Shown piece after piece: positions 36,830-44,764 of a stretch of 64,000 bases of DNA (within the stretch, counting starts at the first letter, position 1; each line of letters opens with the position of its first letter). The DNA is from CAYNVS01 sp964400725 (GTDB lineage: Bacteria; Myxococcota_A; SURF-8; CAYNVS01): assembly GCA_964400725.1 (NCBI GenBank), contig CAYNVS010000002.1, positions 124,001 to 188,000 on the forward strand. Reading direction: 5' to 3'. The position numbers and the translations under genes are program-made. The notes under the pieces are model-generated. The model saw only the letters and a list, made by a program, of their open reading frames with translations, ran no database searches and was not told the origin of the DNA.

Positions 36830-36851
36830 TTTTTATTTTGCAAAATAAAAA
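36830..36851. promoter_or_regulatory. Perfect 22-bp AT-rich palindrome upstream of the M50-like gene
   Basis: TTTTTATTTTG is followed directly by its exact reverse complement CAAAATAAAAA. It lies 41 bp upstream of the start at 36788, and a TATAAG/TATAAC-like -10 lies between them on the minus strand, so an operator is possible. It could also act as a weak terminator. Confidence 0.4.
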
Positions 36852-36912
36852 TCGCGGGCAACGCGGACGAAGCGCTTGAGCAGTCCCAAATTTGTATAAA
36901 ACCGCCCAGCGT

Positions 36913-37026
36913 CGGCAATAATTCTATTGCCGGATTTGAGCGCTCGCTCAAAGGGCGCCCTTTCTTGTCCGCCCGGCTCGGCGCGGCTTTAGCGCAGCCG
37001 GACTTTCTTTGGGCGCGCAAAGAAAG
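36913..37026. repeat. Cluster of four inverted repeats downstream of speB
   Basis: Successive hairpins are CGGCAATA/TATTGCCG (36913-36932), TTTGAGC/GCTCAAA (36935-36952), AAAGGGC/GCCCTTT (36950-36963) and CTTTCTTTG/CAAAGAAAG with loop GGCGCG (37003-37026). The region is noncoding between the M50-like gene and the speB stop. The last hairpin resembles a CTTTCTTTG...CAAAGAAAG element I recall from other proteobacterial genomes; this is unverified. Confidence 0.6.
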
Positions 37027-37068
37027 CGAAAGAGCGGCGGTCGGGCGGCGAAAGCGGACGAGCCGCCG

Positions 37069-37929
37069 TTATTCTTCTCCGCCCGTCATACCGGACGCCA
37101 TTAAAAACAACATCGTTCTGACGACCTTGGCCGCGACCACGCTGGAAGCGCCCGAAGGATCGAGCGACGGAGCGAGTTCCATAACGTCTGCGCCTACTAT
37201 GTTCACGCCGATGAACTGATTCAGTATCCGCTGAAGCTCCGCAAACGAAACGCCTCCGGGCTCCGGCGCGCCGGTGCCGGGAAAAAGGCTGGCGTCCATA
37301 ACGTCCAAATCGACGGAGAGATAAACCGGATCGTCGCCAATCCAATCGACCAGCGACGCGACCGACTTGTCGTCGATGCCGGTAAGCGTGTTGTGAAGAC
37401 GCATAAGCTCCCATTCGGGCTTCGTGCCGCTGCGAATGCCGAGCTGCCTTATTTTGGAAAATCCTATTTCCTTGGATACAAGCCAGACGATTGAAGCGTG
37501 GCTGTAAGGCTCTCCGAGATACCCCGGCCTCAGGTCGGTGTGCGCGTCGAGGTGAATGAACCACAGGTCTTTTTCCTCGTAATTTTTTAAAACGCGCTGA
37601 ACCAGCGGGAGAGTTAAAAGATGCTCGCCGCCGAGCCCCAATACAAGAGAGTCCGGTCTTACCTTCTCGTCGAGCGCGCTCGTAATAACCGACAGCGCCC
37701 GCTTGGGGTCGCCGGGAGGAATTTCCACGTCGCCCGCGTCGCCGAAGGAAATATCTTCCAAATCGAGGTCGAGTATCGGGTCGTAGTTTTCCAAACAATA
37801 AGAAGCCGAGCGGACGGCTTCGGGACCGAAGCGCGAGCCGGAGCGGTACGACGTAGTGCTGTCGTAAGGAAGCCCGATAATTTGAATCGGCGCTTCGGGG
37901 TCGTCGATTGCGGACATATAGCTGGGCAT
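37069..37929 (-). CDS. speB: Agmatinase (agmatine ureohydrolase)
   Basis: 286 residues of the ureohydrolase/arginase fold. The dimanganese ligands are visible: His103 in GGEHLLTLP; Asp128, His130 and Asp132 in HLDAHTDLR; and two Asp in SVDLDVMDASLFPGTG. The reaction is agmatine + H2O to putrescine + urea. It could instead hydrolyse aminopropylagmatine if spermidine is made by that route. It follows speE by 13 bp on the same strand with its own GAGAGG site, completing the arginine-to-spermidine pathway encoded here. Confidence 0.92.
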   Translation of the reverse strand: MPSYMSAIDDPEAPIQIIGLPYDSTTSYRSGSRFGPEAVRSASYCLENYDPILDLDLEDISFGDAGDVEIPPGDPKRALSVITSALDEKVRPDSLVLGLGGEHLLTLPLVQRVLKNYEEKDLWFIHLDAHTDLRPGYLGEPYSHASIVWLVSKEIGFSKIRQLGIRSGTKPEWELMRLHNTLTGIDDKSVASLVDWIGDDPVYLSVDLDVMDASLFPGTGAPEPGGVSFAELQRILNQFIGVNIVGADVMELAPSLDPSGASSVVAAKVVRTMLFLMASGMTGGEE

Positions 37930-37942
37930 TGCGGCCTCTCTT

Positions 37943-38812
37943 CTATTTTACAAGTTTGCCGAGCGCTTTGTTGAGGAATGTCGGGCGGCAGAAGGCGGCC
38001 CCGTGAAGAGCGGCGTTGTAGTGGCGCAGGCTCTTCTCGAACGGCTTAATCGCGGCCGGATCCAGCGGTTTGTCGAAGCTTGCTACGTCGTTGGAGGCGA
38101 CGGCGAAACCCCAGAATCCGGACGGATACATCGGTATCGCGCTTGTGTAATAATTCACGTGCTTGAAAGTTTTGCCTAAAAGCTTCATCGCGTCGAGCGC
38201 GAGCTCCAGCGAGTACCACGGCGATTCGGCCTGCGTGGCGACTACTCCGCCTTTTTTCAGCGAGGCCAGAACGTCTTTATAGAACGCGGTGGAGAACAGC
38301 ACGGACGCCGGCCCGACCGGATCGGTAGAATCGACCAGAACCACGTCGAACTCTTTTTTATGCTCCTTCACAAAGGCAGCGCCGTCGCCGACGACGACTT
38401 CCGCGCGCTTGTCTTTGCCTTCCCATGCGATTAGCCCCGGGAAGTACTTGCGCGACTGAATTATCACCTGTTCGTCTATTTCGCACATTACGGCGCGTTT
38501 GACGCTTTTGTACTTTAATACTTCGCGCATCGCGCCGCCGTCGCCGCCGCCGATAATGCAGACGCTTTCCGGCGCTTTGCAGGCGTTCATCGGGACGTGT
38601 ACGAGCATCTCGTGGTAGCTCGCCTCGGCCTGATCGGTCAGCATTATGCAGCCGTCCAGGGTCATCATGTTCCCCAGCGCCGTCGAGTAAACGTCGAGCT
38701 GCTGGAACTTAGTCTTTTTGCTAAAAAGTTTCTTTTCGAGCTTGACGGCCGTGCCGCCTCTCTCCATGAAACGCTCTACGTACCAACCTTTGAATTCGTT
38801 CTTGCCGGCCAT
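37943..38812 (-). CDS. speE: Spermidine synthase (polyamine aminopropyltransferase)
   Basis: 289 residues, normal for SpeE. Visible motifs include LDGCIMLTDQAEASYHEMLVH, the Rossmann glycine motif IGGGDGGAMREVLK, and VLVDSTDPVGPA with the catalytic Asp, as in the family. It transfers the aminopropyl group of decarboxylated S-adenosylmethionine to putrescine, or possibly agmatine. AAGGAG precedes the ATG. The 231-nt leader between the arginine decarboxylase stop and this start contains two hairpins, one with the form of a terminator. Confidence 0.94.
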   Translation of the reverse strand: MAGKNEFKGWYVERFMERGGTAVKLEKKLFSKKTKFQQLDVYSTALGNMMTLDGCIMLTDQAEASYHEMLVHVPMNACKAPESVCIIGGGDGGAMREVLKYKSVKRAVMCEIDEQVIIQSRKYFPGLIAWEGKDKRAEVVVGDGAAFVKEHKKEFDVVLVDSTDPVGPASVLFSTAFYKDVLASLKKGGVVATQAESPWYSLELALDAMKLLGKTFKHVNYYTSAIPMYPSGFWGFAVASNDVASFDKPLDPAAIKPFEKSLRHYNAALHGAAFCRPTFLNKALGKLVK

Positions 38813-38846
38813 TTAAAGCTCCTTGTTTGCCGTTCGATATAAAAAC

Positions 38847-38883
38847 GCCTGTATGCCCGAAGTATGACTTCCGAAATACAGGC
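38847..38883 (-). terminator. Hairpin plus T-run in the speE leader (terminator or attenuator)
   Basis: On the minus strand GCCTGTAT pairs with ATACAGGC. An inner GAAGT/ACTTC stem closes a CAT loop, and the structure is followed by GTTTTTATAT. It ends 35 nt before the speE start, so it either ends transcription from the upstream speD unit or attenuates speE-speB. Confidence 0.6.
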
Positions 38884-38942
38884 CGATTAACGCATTATAC
38901 CCGCGTAAGGGTAAAAAGAAACTTCTTTGTTTTAATTGCGCT

Positions 38943-39014
38943 GCGGAAGGAGGCGTTCGTCCCCCGACCAAACGATAAAATTAAAAACGATCGGGCGACG
39001 GAGCGCCCTCCCGC
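38943..39014. repeat. REP-like imperfect inverted repeat, copy 1
   Basis: An arm starting GCGGAAGGAGGCGTTCGTCC (38943-38969) pairs imperfectly with an arm ending GCGCCCTCCCGC (38991-39014) across an AT-rich loop. Related arms occur at 49472, 49607 and 50649-50717. Confidence 0.65.
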
Positions 39015-39043
39015 TGTTTTGTTATAAGTCTTCGGTAAAAATT

Positions 39044-39520
39044 TTATTTGTACCACAGCACCACGCCCGAAAACGCCCCGCCGATGCGCTTGACTTTATG
39101 CTCGACGACCGCGCTTTTAAGCGTTTTAATGGTAAGCCCTCTCGTGCGTATGCCCTCTTCCGCCATGGCGCGGACTATCGCCTCTATGTCTTCCTTATGG
39201 CCGTTGGCGGAATACTCCATAATAACGCCCTGCTCGCCTTCTTCGTTAGGAATGGCAGCCGCGACGCCCGCGGAAATAATTTCGCCCGGCACGTCCGACG
39301 AAATGTAGGCGTACGCCACCGGTATAGCCGCGCCCTTGGGGAGCTTTATCGGCTCGCACTCGACGCAGTTCGGCGGAATAATGCTCGAAAGCCTTATTAA
39401 ATTGGTATTGCCTACGCCCGCCGCCAACACCGCGGCGTCGAACGCGTTAAGAGAGGTCATCCCCTCGCCGACGCCTGAGGCAAAAAAATAAACTTCAGGT
39501 TCGATAAGCCAGCTCTTCAT
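39044..39520 (-). CDS. Pyruvoyl-dependent arginine decarboxylase
   Basis: 158 residues, matching the PvlArgDC family. The self-cleavage site is the Ser pair in NLIRLSSIIP (Ser45/Ser46); Ser46 would become the pyruvoyl group of the alpha chain. It decarboxylates arginine to agmatine, and the neighbouring speB then gives putrescine. A very strong AAGGAGG site precedes the ATG. It replaces the PLP-type SpeA of many bacteria. It lies 66 bp after speD, with a hairpin in between. Confidence 0.95.
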   Translation of the reverse strand: MKSWLIEPEVYFFASGVGEGMTSLNAFDAAVLAAGVGNTNLIRLSSIIPPNCVECEPIKLPKGAAIPVAYAYISSDVPGEIISAGVAAAIPNEEGEQGVIMEYSANGHKEDIEAIVRAMAEEGIRTRGLTIKTLKSAVVEHKVKRIGGAFSGVVLWYK

Positions 39521-39548
39521 TGCCCGCCTCCTTTTTTATTTAGGATTT

Positions 39549-39575
39549 AAGGGAACGCGGAGTTTGCGCTCCCTT
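39549..39575. other. Intercistronic hairpin between speD and the arginine decarboxylase gene
   Basis: AAGGGAACGC and GCGCTCCCTT form a 10-bp stem with one mismatch and a GGAGTTT loop. The T-run lies on the plus-strand side, so in the minus-strand transcript it is a stem preceded by A residues. It may affect mRNA processing or terminate plus-strand transcription. Confidence 0.5.
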
Positions 39576-39586
39576 TTTTTTAAGCG

Positions 39587-40006
39587 TTATTTAAGCGCGG
39601 ATTGCGCCGTACTTATTGAGCGGATCGTGAACGTAGGTTCCCGATCCTCTTCCTTTTCTTCTCTGATGCCGCGAGGCAGCTCGCAGGCATAGTAGCCGTT
39701 CGCCTTGAAGGCGTCGACTAGGTAATCGAATCCCAGCCACGGATCGACGTGATCGCCGCAGGTGTAGAGGTCTAGAGCGCAGTAACCAAGCTCAGGCCAC
39801 GTGTGAATTGCAAGGTGCGATTCGGCTATAACTATAGTGCCGCTTACGCCCTGCGGGCTGAACTTGTGAAAGACCTCCGCTACTACTGTGGCGCCCGTAC
39901 GTATGGCTGCCTCCTTGAGTTGCTTACGAACTGAATCCATATCGTCAAGATTGACGGGATCGCAGCCGTACAACTCCACCAGAATGTGGCGACCAAGAGC
40001 TCTCAT
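39587..40006 (-). CDS. speD: S-adenosylmethionine decarboxylase (prokaryotic class 1B)
   Basis: 139 residues. Self-processing occurs at Glu62-Ser63 in AESHLAIHTWPE, making Ser63 the pyruvoyl residue; His68 and Cys83 (YTCGD) are the other conserved catalytic residues. The product, decarboxylated SAM, is the aminopropyl donor for SpeE. It is the first gene of the polyamine group, behind a good promoter. The tail after GYYACELPRGI is about 20 residues longer than in compact homologues and is Glu-rich. Confidence 0.95.
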   Translation of the reverse strand: MRALGRHILVELYGCDPVNLDDMDSVRKQLKEAAIRTGATVVAEVFHKFSPQGVSGTIVIAESHLAIHTWPELGYCALDLYTCGDHVDPWLGFDYLVDAFKANGYYACELPRGIREEKEEDREPTFTIRSISTAQSALK

Positions 40007-40135
40007 TTCTTCATCCTTTCAAATAAAAAAGTTAGAGTCGCTACTAGTTCCGGTTTGTGTAACCCGCAAACTCCCGCGCCGGAATTCATTTATTAAAAAA
40101 TACGCCTCCGGCGGCGCTTGATAAAAATCAAATGG

Positions 40136-40163
40136 AGTATATTATTATAAGTCTGATTGTCAA
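40136..40163 (-). promoter_or_regulatory. Sigma70-type promoter for speD
   Basis: On the minus strand TTGACA (40163-40158), a 16-nt spacer and TATACT (40141-40136), about 130 nt upstream of the speD start. The 325-bp gap 40007-40331 holds no gene that I can see. Confidence 0.65.
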
Positions 40164-40331
40164 TAAAAAACATGTATAATTTGGCATTTTTTTTGACCGT
40201 GATAAACCTGAGCAAAACTAGATTTTATGCGGGTTTGCCCGACGTTTTTAAAACGCCTAAACATTGCGCGCGCTTAAAAGTTTTCCACAGTCTTTAAACG
40301 AGCCGCGACTCTTGTTTTTTAAAGGCCGCGA

Positions 40332-41291
40332 ATGAATTATTCCGCCCTGATACTCGTTTTGACTTACAGGTGCAACCTCAAATGCGCCTACTGCCCCGCG
40401 TTCAAGGCGGAAGTCGATATGCCGCTTGAGACGGCGCGCGCCGCGATTGATAAATTTTTGCTCCCGAACGACGCGGTAAAACTCGTCCGCTTCTTCGGCG
40501 CCGAGCCGCTGCTTGCGCGGGAAACGCTCCTTTCCGCCGCCCGTTACGTCCGCGAAAAACTGCCCGACGAGCGGAATAAGACGCTGGAATTTCAAGTTAC
40601 GACGAACGGAACGCTCCTCGACGCCTCTTTTTTGCGCGAAATGGAGAAACTCGCCCCGTTCAGGCTCAACGTCTCAATCGACGGAGAGCCCGAAACGCAG
40701 AGGGAAAACAGAATATCCCGCGATAATTGCTCCGCGGACTCGTCCGCGTGGTTCGAGCGTATGCGCGCCGAGCTTGTAAAATATAAGCCGCCGGTTACCG
40801 TCAACATGACGATCGCTCCGCAAAACGCCTCGAAATTAGTAGATAATTTCGCGTGGATTTACAAACAAGGGATGCGCAAGTTTAACTTTCTTCCAGCCTA
40901 TTACGTAAAATGGACGAAGCCGCAGCTGCTCGCGCTCGCCGAAGGCTTCGACCGGCTGGCAGATTTAATAAAAAAAATGCGGCGCAGCGGGCTGAACGCG
41001 GTTATACATAATATGTACGTAAACGCGCCCGACGTTTTTTTCAACGAGGCGCTTGCGATAGACGTTGACGCGGCGGCGTACGAGACGACGGCGATGCTCG
41101 CCGCCAAGCCGCGCAAATTTAAAGACGCGCTGATCGTCGGAAGCGCGCTTGACGCCATGCCGCTGCAAAAACCCCGAATGAGCGCGGAGGAAGCTGCCTT
41201 TAAGGCGTATGGCGCCGAAATAGTAGAATCGACCAAATCGGTTGACGGCCTGTTAAGCGCCTTTGTGGAAAAATTGTGGCGGGAAACGTAA
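40332..41291 (+). CDS. Radical SAM protein, substrate unknown
   Basis: 319 residues. The motif CNLKCAYC near the N-terminus (Cys14, 18, 21) is the radical SAM cluster site. The usual GGEP SAM-binding motif is FFGAEP here. TTNGTLLD and LNVSIDGEPETQ are typical of the anaerobic sulfatase-maturase/SPASM-like subgroup, but no C-terminal Cys cluster follows. There is no neighbouring precursor peptide or sulfatase. It precedes cydA by 148 bp on the same strand, with a Fur-like site between them, so it is probably a separate unit. Confidence 0.8.
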   Translation: MNYSALILVLTYRCNLKCAYCPAFKAEVDMPLETARAAIDKFLLPNDAVKLVRFFGAEPLLARETLLSAARYVREKLPDERNKTLEFQVTTNGTLLDASFLREMEKLAPFRLNVSIDGEPETQRENRISRDNCSADSSAWFERMRAELVKYKPPVTVNMTIAPQNASKLVDNFAWIYKQGMRKFNFLPAYYVKWTKPQLLALAEGFDRLADLIKKMRRSGLNAVIHNMYVNAPDVFFNEALAIDVDAAAYETTAMLAAKPRKFKDALIVGSALDAMPLQKPRMSAEEAAFKAYGAEIVESTKSVDGLLSAFVEKLWRET

Positions 41292-41345
41292 AACCAAACT
41301 TTTTTTTAACTAAAAATTTCTCGGCGCGCTTGCAACCTTAATAAA

Positions 41346-41358
41346 AATGATTATCATT
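41346..41358. promoter_or_regulatory. Fur-family-like operator upstream of cydAB
   Basis: AATGATTATCATT is a perfect 6-1-6 palindrome matching the core of the Fur box, 82 bp ahead of the cydA ATG. Iron-dependent control is inferred; other Fur-family regulators (Zur, PerR, Mur) use similar sites. Confidence 0.55.
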
Positions 41359-41439
41359 AAAGAGATTTTGTAAAAATATTCTGTTAATTGCAAACTAATT
41401 ATGGCGGTCGTTGTTTAAATTTAAAAACGGAGGACAAAT

Positions 41440-42783
41440 ATGGACGCGGAACTTCTAGCGCGAATTCAATTCGCATTTACCGTCGCGTTTCACTTCATTT
41501 TCCCGCCTCTAACAATCGGAATGGCGTGGGTAATAGTATGGATGATGGGAAAATATAAAAATACCAAAAGCGCGCTATGGCGCGACATTTCCCGCTTTTG
41601 GGTAAAATTGTTTACCGTTTCGTTCGCCGTCGGCGTCGCGACCGGAATAACTATGGAGTTCCAGTTCGGAACCAACTGGGCGAATTACTCCCGCTTCGTC
41701 GGCGATATATTCGGCGCGCCGCTCGCCGCCGAAGGCGTGTTCGCATTCTTCCTCGAATCGACGTTTTTAGGCGTTCTGATTTTCGGCTGGGGCAGGCTCT
41801 CCCCAAAAGGGATGTGGTTCGCTTCGCTGATGGTCGCAATCGGCTCAACCCTGAGCGCGCTCTGGATAATCATCGCAAATTCGTGGATGCAGACTCCGGC
41901 CGGCTTCGTCGTAACCGACGGAAGAGCGGTTCTAACCGATTTTTGGGCCGCCGCGCTCAATCCTTCCACCGTTCAGCGGTATCTTCACACCGTTTTGGGC
42001 GCGCTGGTAACCGGCTCTTTCTTCGTGGCTGGCGTTTCCGCCCGCCTTTTAATTAAAAACAAGCATGTTGAAATAGCGAAAGAGTCCGTTAAAATCGCCG
42101 TCGTTTTCGCCTTTGCCGCCTCGGTTTTGCAGCTTGGCGCCGGGCACGCGCACGCGGTTCAGGTTGTTAAGACGCAGCCCGCGAAACTGGCGGCGTTCGA
42201 AGGGCTCTTCGAAACTAAAACGAACGCTCCGCTGCTCGTTTTCGGCGTTCCGAATTACGAAACAAAAAAAGTCGATTACGCGGTTGAAATACCCGGCGGG
42301 CTTTCGCTGCTTGCAGGCAACAGCCTAAATACGAAAGTTCAGGGTCTTAACGACTTCCCGCGAGACGAGTGGCCGCCGATGGCGCTCACTTTTTTTCCGT
42401 TCCATCTTATGTTCGCGCTCGGAATGCTCTTCATCGCCTTCTCGGCGTGGACGTTTTACCTGCAATTTAAAGGGCGTCTTACGGAAAACAAAACCGCGCT
42501 AAAGCTGCTTTTCTGGGCGATTCCTTTGCCGTTTATAACCAACGAGCTGGGCTGGATAGCGGCGGAAGTCGGCAGGCAGCCGTGGATAGTTCAGGGCGTT
42601 CTTAAAACCAAAGACGCCATTTCCGTAACGGTGCCCGCCTGGCAGATTTTATTTACATTAATTCTTTTCGCGCTGGTTTACGCGCTTCTGTTCTATCTTT
42701 GGCTGTTTTTGGTAAAAAGAGTAATGGACAAAGGCGTTGCGGACGAAGCCAAATCCGCCGCCAAGGAAGGAGGCGCCCAATGA
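41440..42783 (+). CDS. cydA: Cytochrome bd quinol oxidase subunit I
   Basis: 447 residues, with GGAGGA ahead of the ATG. Haem ligands are present: His18 (b595), His183 (b558) and Met324 in FHLMFALG. The quinol-side GRQPW motif is EVGRQPWIV. The protein is about 75 residues shorter than E. coli CydA, mostly because the quinol loop is the short type. The complex reduces O2 to water with very high affinity, giving respiration or oxygen scavenging at low O2. CydB follows with an ATGA overlap. A Fur-like operator sits upstream. Confidence 0.96.
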   Translation: MDAELLARIQFAFTVAFHFIFPPLTIGMAWVIVWMMGKYKNTKSALWRDISRFWVKLFTVSFAVGVATGITMEFQFGTNWANYSRFVGDIFGAPLAAEGVFAFFLESTFLGVLIFGWGRLSPKGMWFASLMVAIGSTLSALWIIIANSWMQTPAGFVVTDGRAVLTDFWAAALNPSTVQRYLHTVLGALVTGSFFVAGVSARLLIKNKHVEIAKESVKIAVVFAFAASVLQLGAGHAHAVQVVKTQPAKLAAFEGLFETKTNAPLLVFGVPNYETKKVDYAVEIPGGLSLLAGNSLNTKVQGLNDFPRDEWPPMALTFFPFHLMFALGMLFIAFSAWTFYLQFKGRLTENKTALKLLFWAIPLPFITNELGWIAAEVGRQPWIVQGVLKTKDAISVTVPAWQILFTLILFALVYALLFYLWLFLVKRVMDKGVADEAKSAAKEGGAQ

Positions 42784-43799
42784 CGACTTTACAAATTATC
42801 TGGTTTTTGCTGGTCGGCGTCCTTTTCATCGGCTACTCCATTCTCGACGGCTTCGACTTGGGCGTGGGAATTTGGTATCTCTTCTTTAAAAAAGAAGAAG
42901 AGCGCCACGCGCTTCATTATTCCGTAGGCCCGTTCTGGGACGGCAACGAGGTTTGGCTATTGACCGCGGGCGGCGCGATGTTCGCGGCGTTTCCGCTCGT
43001 TTACGCGACCGTCTTCAGCGGGCTTTATTTGGCGCTGATGCTCGTTTTGTTCGCTTTGATATTCCGCGCCGTCTCTTTCGAGTTCCGCAATAAAATCGAA
43101 GACTTGAAGTGGCGCAAATGGTGGGATTGGATTTTTTCCGTCAGCAGCGCGCTGCCGTCGCTTTTGTTCGGCGTAGCTTTGGGCAACATGGTTTGGGGCT
43201 TGCCCATGGACGATAAATTCAACTACGCCGGCGGCTTCTTTAACCTGCTCAACCCGTATTCGCTTCTTTTCGGCGTTGCCGGCTTCTTTATGTTCGCCCG
43301 CCACGGCGCGATTTACATCGCAATGCGCTCCGTCGGCGAAATGCGCGAAAAAGCGCGCGGTTACGCAATACTTTCGTGCTACGCCTATCTGGCGCTTTCG
43401 ATACTGCTGCCAATCGCGACCGTTTTCATGGCGCCGTGGGCGCTGAACAACTATAAGGCAATCCCCGTTCTTTGGATTATCCCGATATTGTCTTTCGCGT
43501 CGCTGATAGGCTCGGCGGCCTTGGTTCGCTTTAGAAAATACGGCTGGGGTTTCATCGTTTCGTCCATAAACATCGCTCTTATGTGGGGCACGGTCGGCGC
43601 GTCGCTCTTCCCCAATCTTGTCAACCCGCGCGGCGCCGGCGCGGGGCTTTCTCTCGCAAACTCGTCCAGCGGCGAGTTGACCTTGCAAACGATGTTGATT
43701 ATCGCCATAATAGGCGTGCCCATCGCGTTGGGCTATACTTTCTGGGTTTATAAAACCTTCTGGGGAAACGTTAACGATGAAACGCACAAAGGCTATTGA
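42780..43799 (+). CDS. cydB: Cytochrome bd quinol oxidase subunit II
   Basis: The start is the ATG at 42780, overlapping the cydA stop (ATGA) with AAGGAGG inside the cydA end; about 339 residues. It has the CydB N-terminus IIWFLLVGVLFIGYSILDGFDLGVG and multiple transmembrane helices, with the conserved GPFWDGNEVWL loop. It is a structural partner of CydA. No cydX-like small subunit or cydCD genes are seen nearby. The dapF-like gene begins 6 bp after its stop and is probably in the same transcript. Confidence 0.96.
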   Translation: MTTLQIIWFLLVGVLFIGYSILDGFDLGVGIWYLFFKKEEERHALHYSVGPFWDGNEVWLLTAGGAMFAAFPLVYATVFSGLYLALMLVLFALIFRAVSFEFRNKIEDLKWRKWWDWIFSVSSALPSLLFGVALGNMVWGLPMDDKFNYAGGFFNLLNPYSLLFGVAGFFMFARHGAIYIAMRSVGEMREKARGYAILSCYAYLALSILLPIATVFMAPWALNNYKAIPVLWIIPILSFASLIGSAALVRFRKYGWGFIVSSINIALMWGTVGASLFPNLVNPRGAGAGLSLANSSSGELTLQTMLIIAIIGVPIALGYTFWVYKTFWGNVNDETHKGY

Positions 43800-43805
43800 A
43801 AGGCG

Positions 43806-44693
43806 ATGAAAGAAAAAGCTCTCAAGTTTTACAAGTGCCAGAACGCCGGCAACGACTTTTTAATTTTAATCAACAAAGCGGTTGAAAGCTTCGAGCTGCC
43901 GCCTGAAAAAGTCGCGCAAATATGCGACCGCCGTTTCGGAATCGGCGCCGACGGAATTATAGTTTTAACCGCAAGCAAGCGCAAATGCGACGCCCGTTTC
44001 AGGCTGTACAACAGCGACGGCAGCGAGGCGGAAATTTCGGGCAACGGGCTGTGCTGCGCCGGAAAGGCTTTATACGACACCGATCACGTCGCTTCGCGCG
44101 AAATATCAATCGAAACTCCGGCGGGTTACCAGCAATTAAAGCTGCAAATCGGCGACGACGGCAAAGTCGAATCCGTAACCGTAAAAATGCCTTTGCCCAA
44201 CTTTATCGCGGGCGCGGTTCCGGTTTCGCAAAAATACTCCGATCCGGAGGCGGAGGGCGCGGAGTTGGAGCTGAAAATAGGCTCCAAAACGGTTAAAGGA
44301 ACGCCGCTGAAAGTCGGGAATCCGCATTTTGTAACGCTTTCGGACTCGCCCGAAAAAGATATGATAAAGCTGGGCGCGAAGCTGGAAGCGCACGAGGCGT
44401 TTCCGAAGAAGGCAAACGTCCACTTTGTTAAGGTAATCGACCGGCGCAATATAGAGGTATGCACGCACGAGCGCGGAGCCGGCCCCACGCTGGCGTGCGG
44501 AAGCGGCTCCACCGCGTCCGTCGCCGCGTTGGCGCGGGCCGGACTGATTGATTTCGGCGCCGAGATAACGGTAAACGTCCCCGGCGGATCGCTTGCCATT
44601 ACCGCGTTCGAATCGGGAGAGCCGCCGATACTTCGCGGATCTCCTAAAATCGTCGCGGAGGTCGTTTATTTTGCGGAACCGTCCACGGTTTGA
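43806..44693 (+). CDS. dapF: Diaminopimelate epimerase-like protein with Ser at the first catalytic Cys position
   Basis: 295 residues, the usual DapF length, with both halves of the epimerase fold (CQNAGNDF, RRFGIGADG, NPHFV, HERGAGPTLACGSGSTAS). DapF uses two cysteines as acid/base pair. The second is present in LACGSGS. At the first, the family motif N-x-D-G-S-x4-C-G-N-G-x-R reads NSDGSEAEISGNGLC: Ser replaces Cys, and Cys replaces the usual Arg. It may be a natural DapF variant, an epimerase of altered specificity, or inactive. If active it supplies meso-diaminopimelate for lysine and peptidoglycan. It is translationally close to cydB. Confidence 0.8.
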   Translation: MKEKALKFYKCQNAGNDFLILINKAVESFELPPEKVAQICDRRFGIGADGIIVLTASKRKCDARFRLYNSDGSEAEISGNGLCCAGKALYDTDHVASREISIETPAGYQQLKLQIGDDGKVESVTVKMPLPNFIAGAVPVSQKYSDPEAEGAELELKIGSKTVKGTPLKVGNPHFVTLSDSPEKDMIKLGAKLEAHEAFPKKANVHFVKVIDRRNIEVCTHERGAGPTLACGSGSTASVAALARAGLIDFGAEITVNVPGGSLAITAFESGEPPILRGSPKIVAEVVYFAEPSTV

Positions 44694-44764
44694 ACTAATT
44701 CGTTAAAGGGCGCATTCGCCGCGAAGCCGTTTTCGCTTTCTTTGCGCGCCGGATAAAGCGCGGT

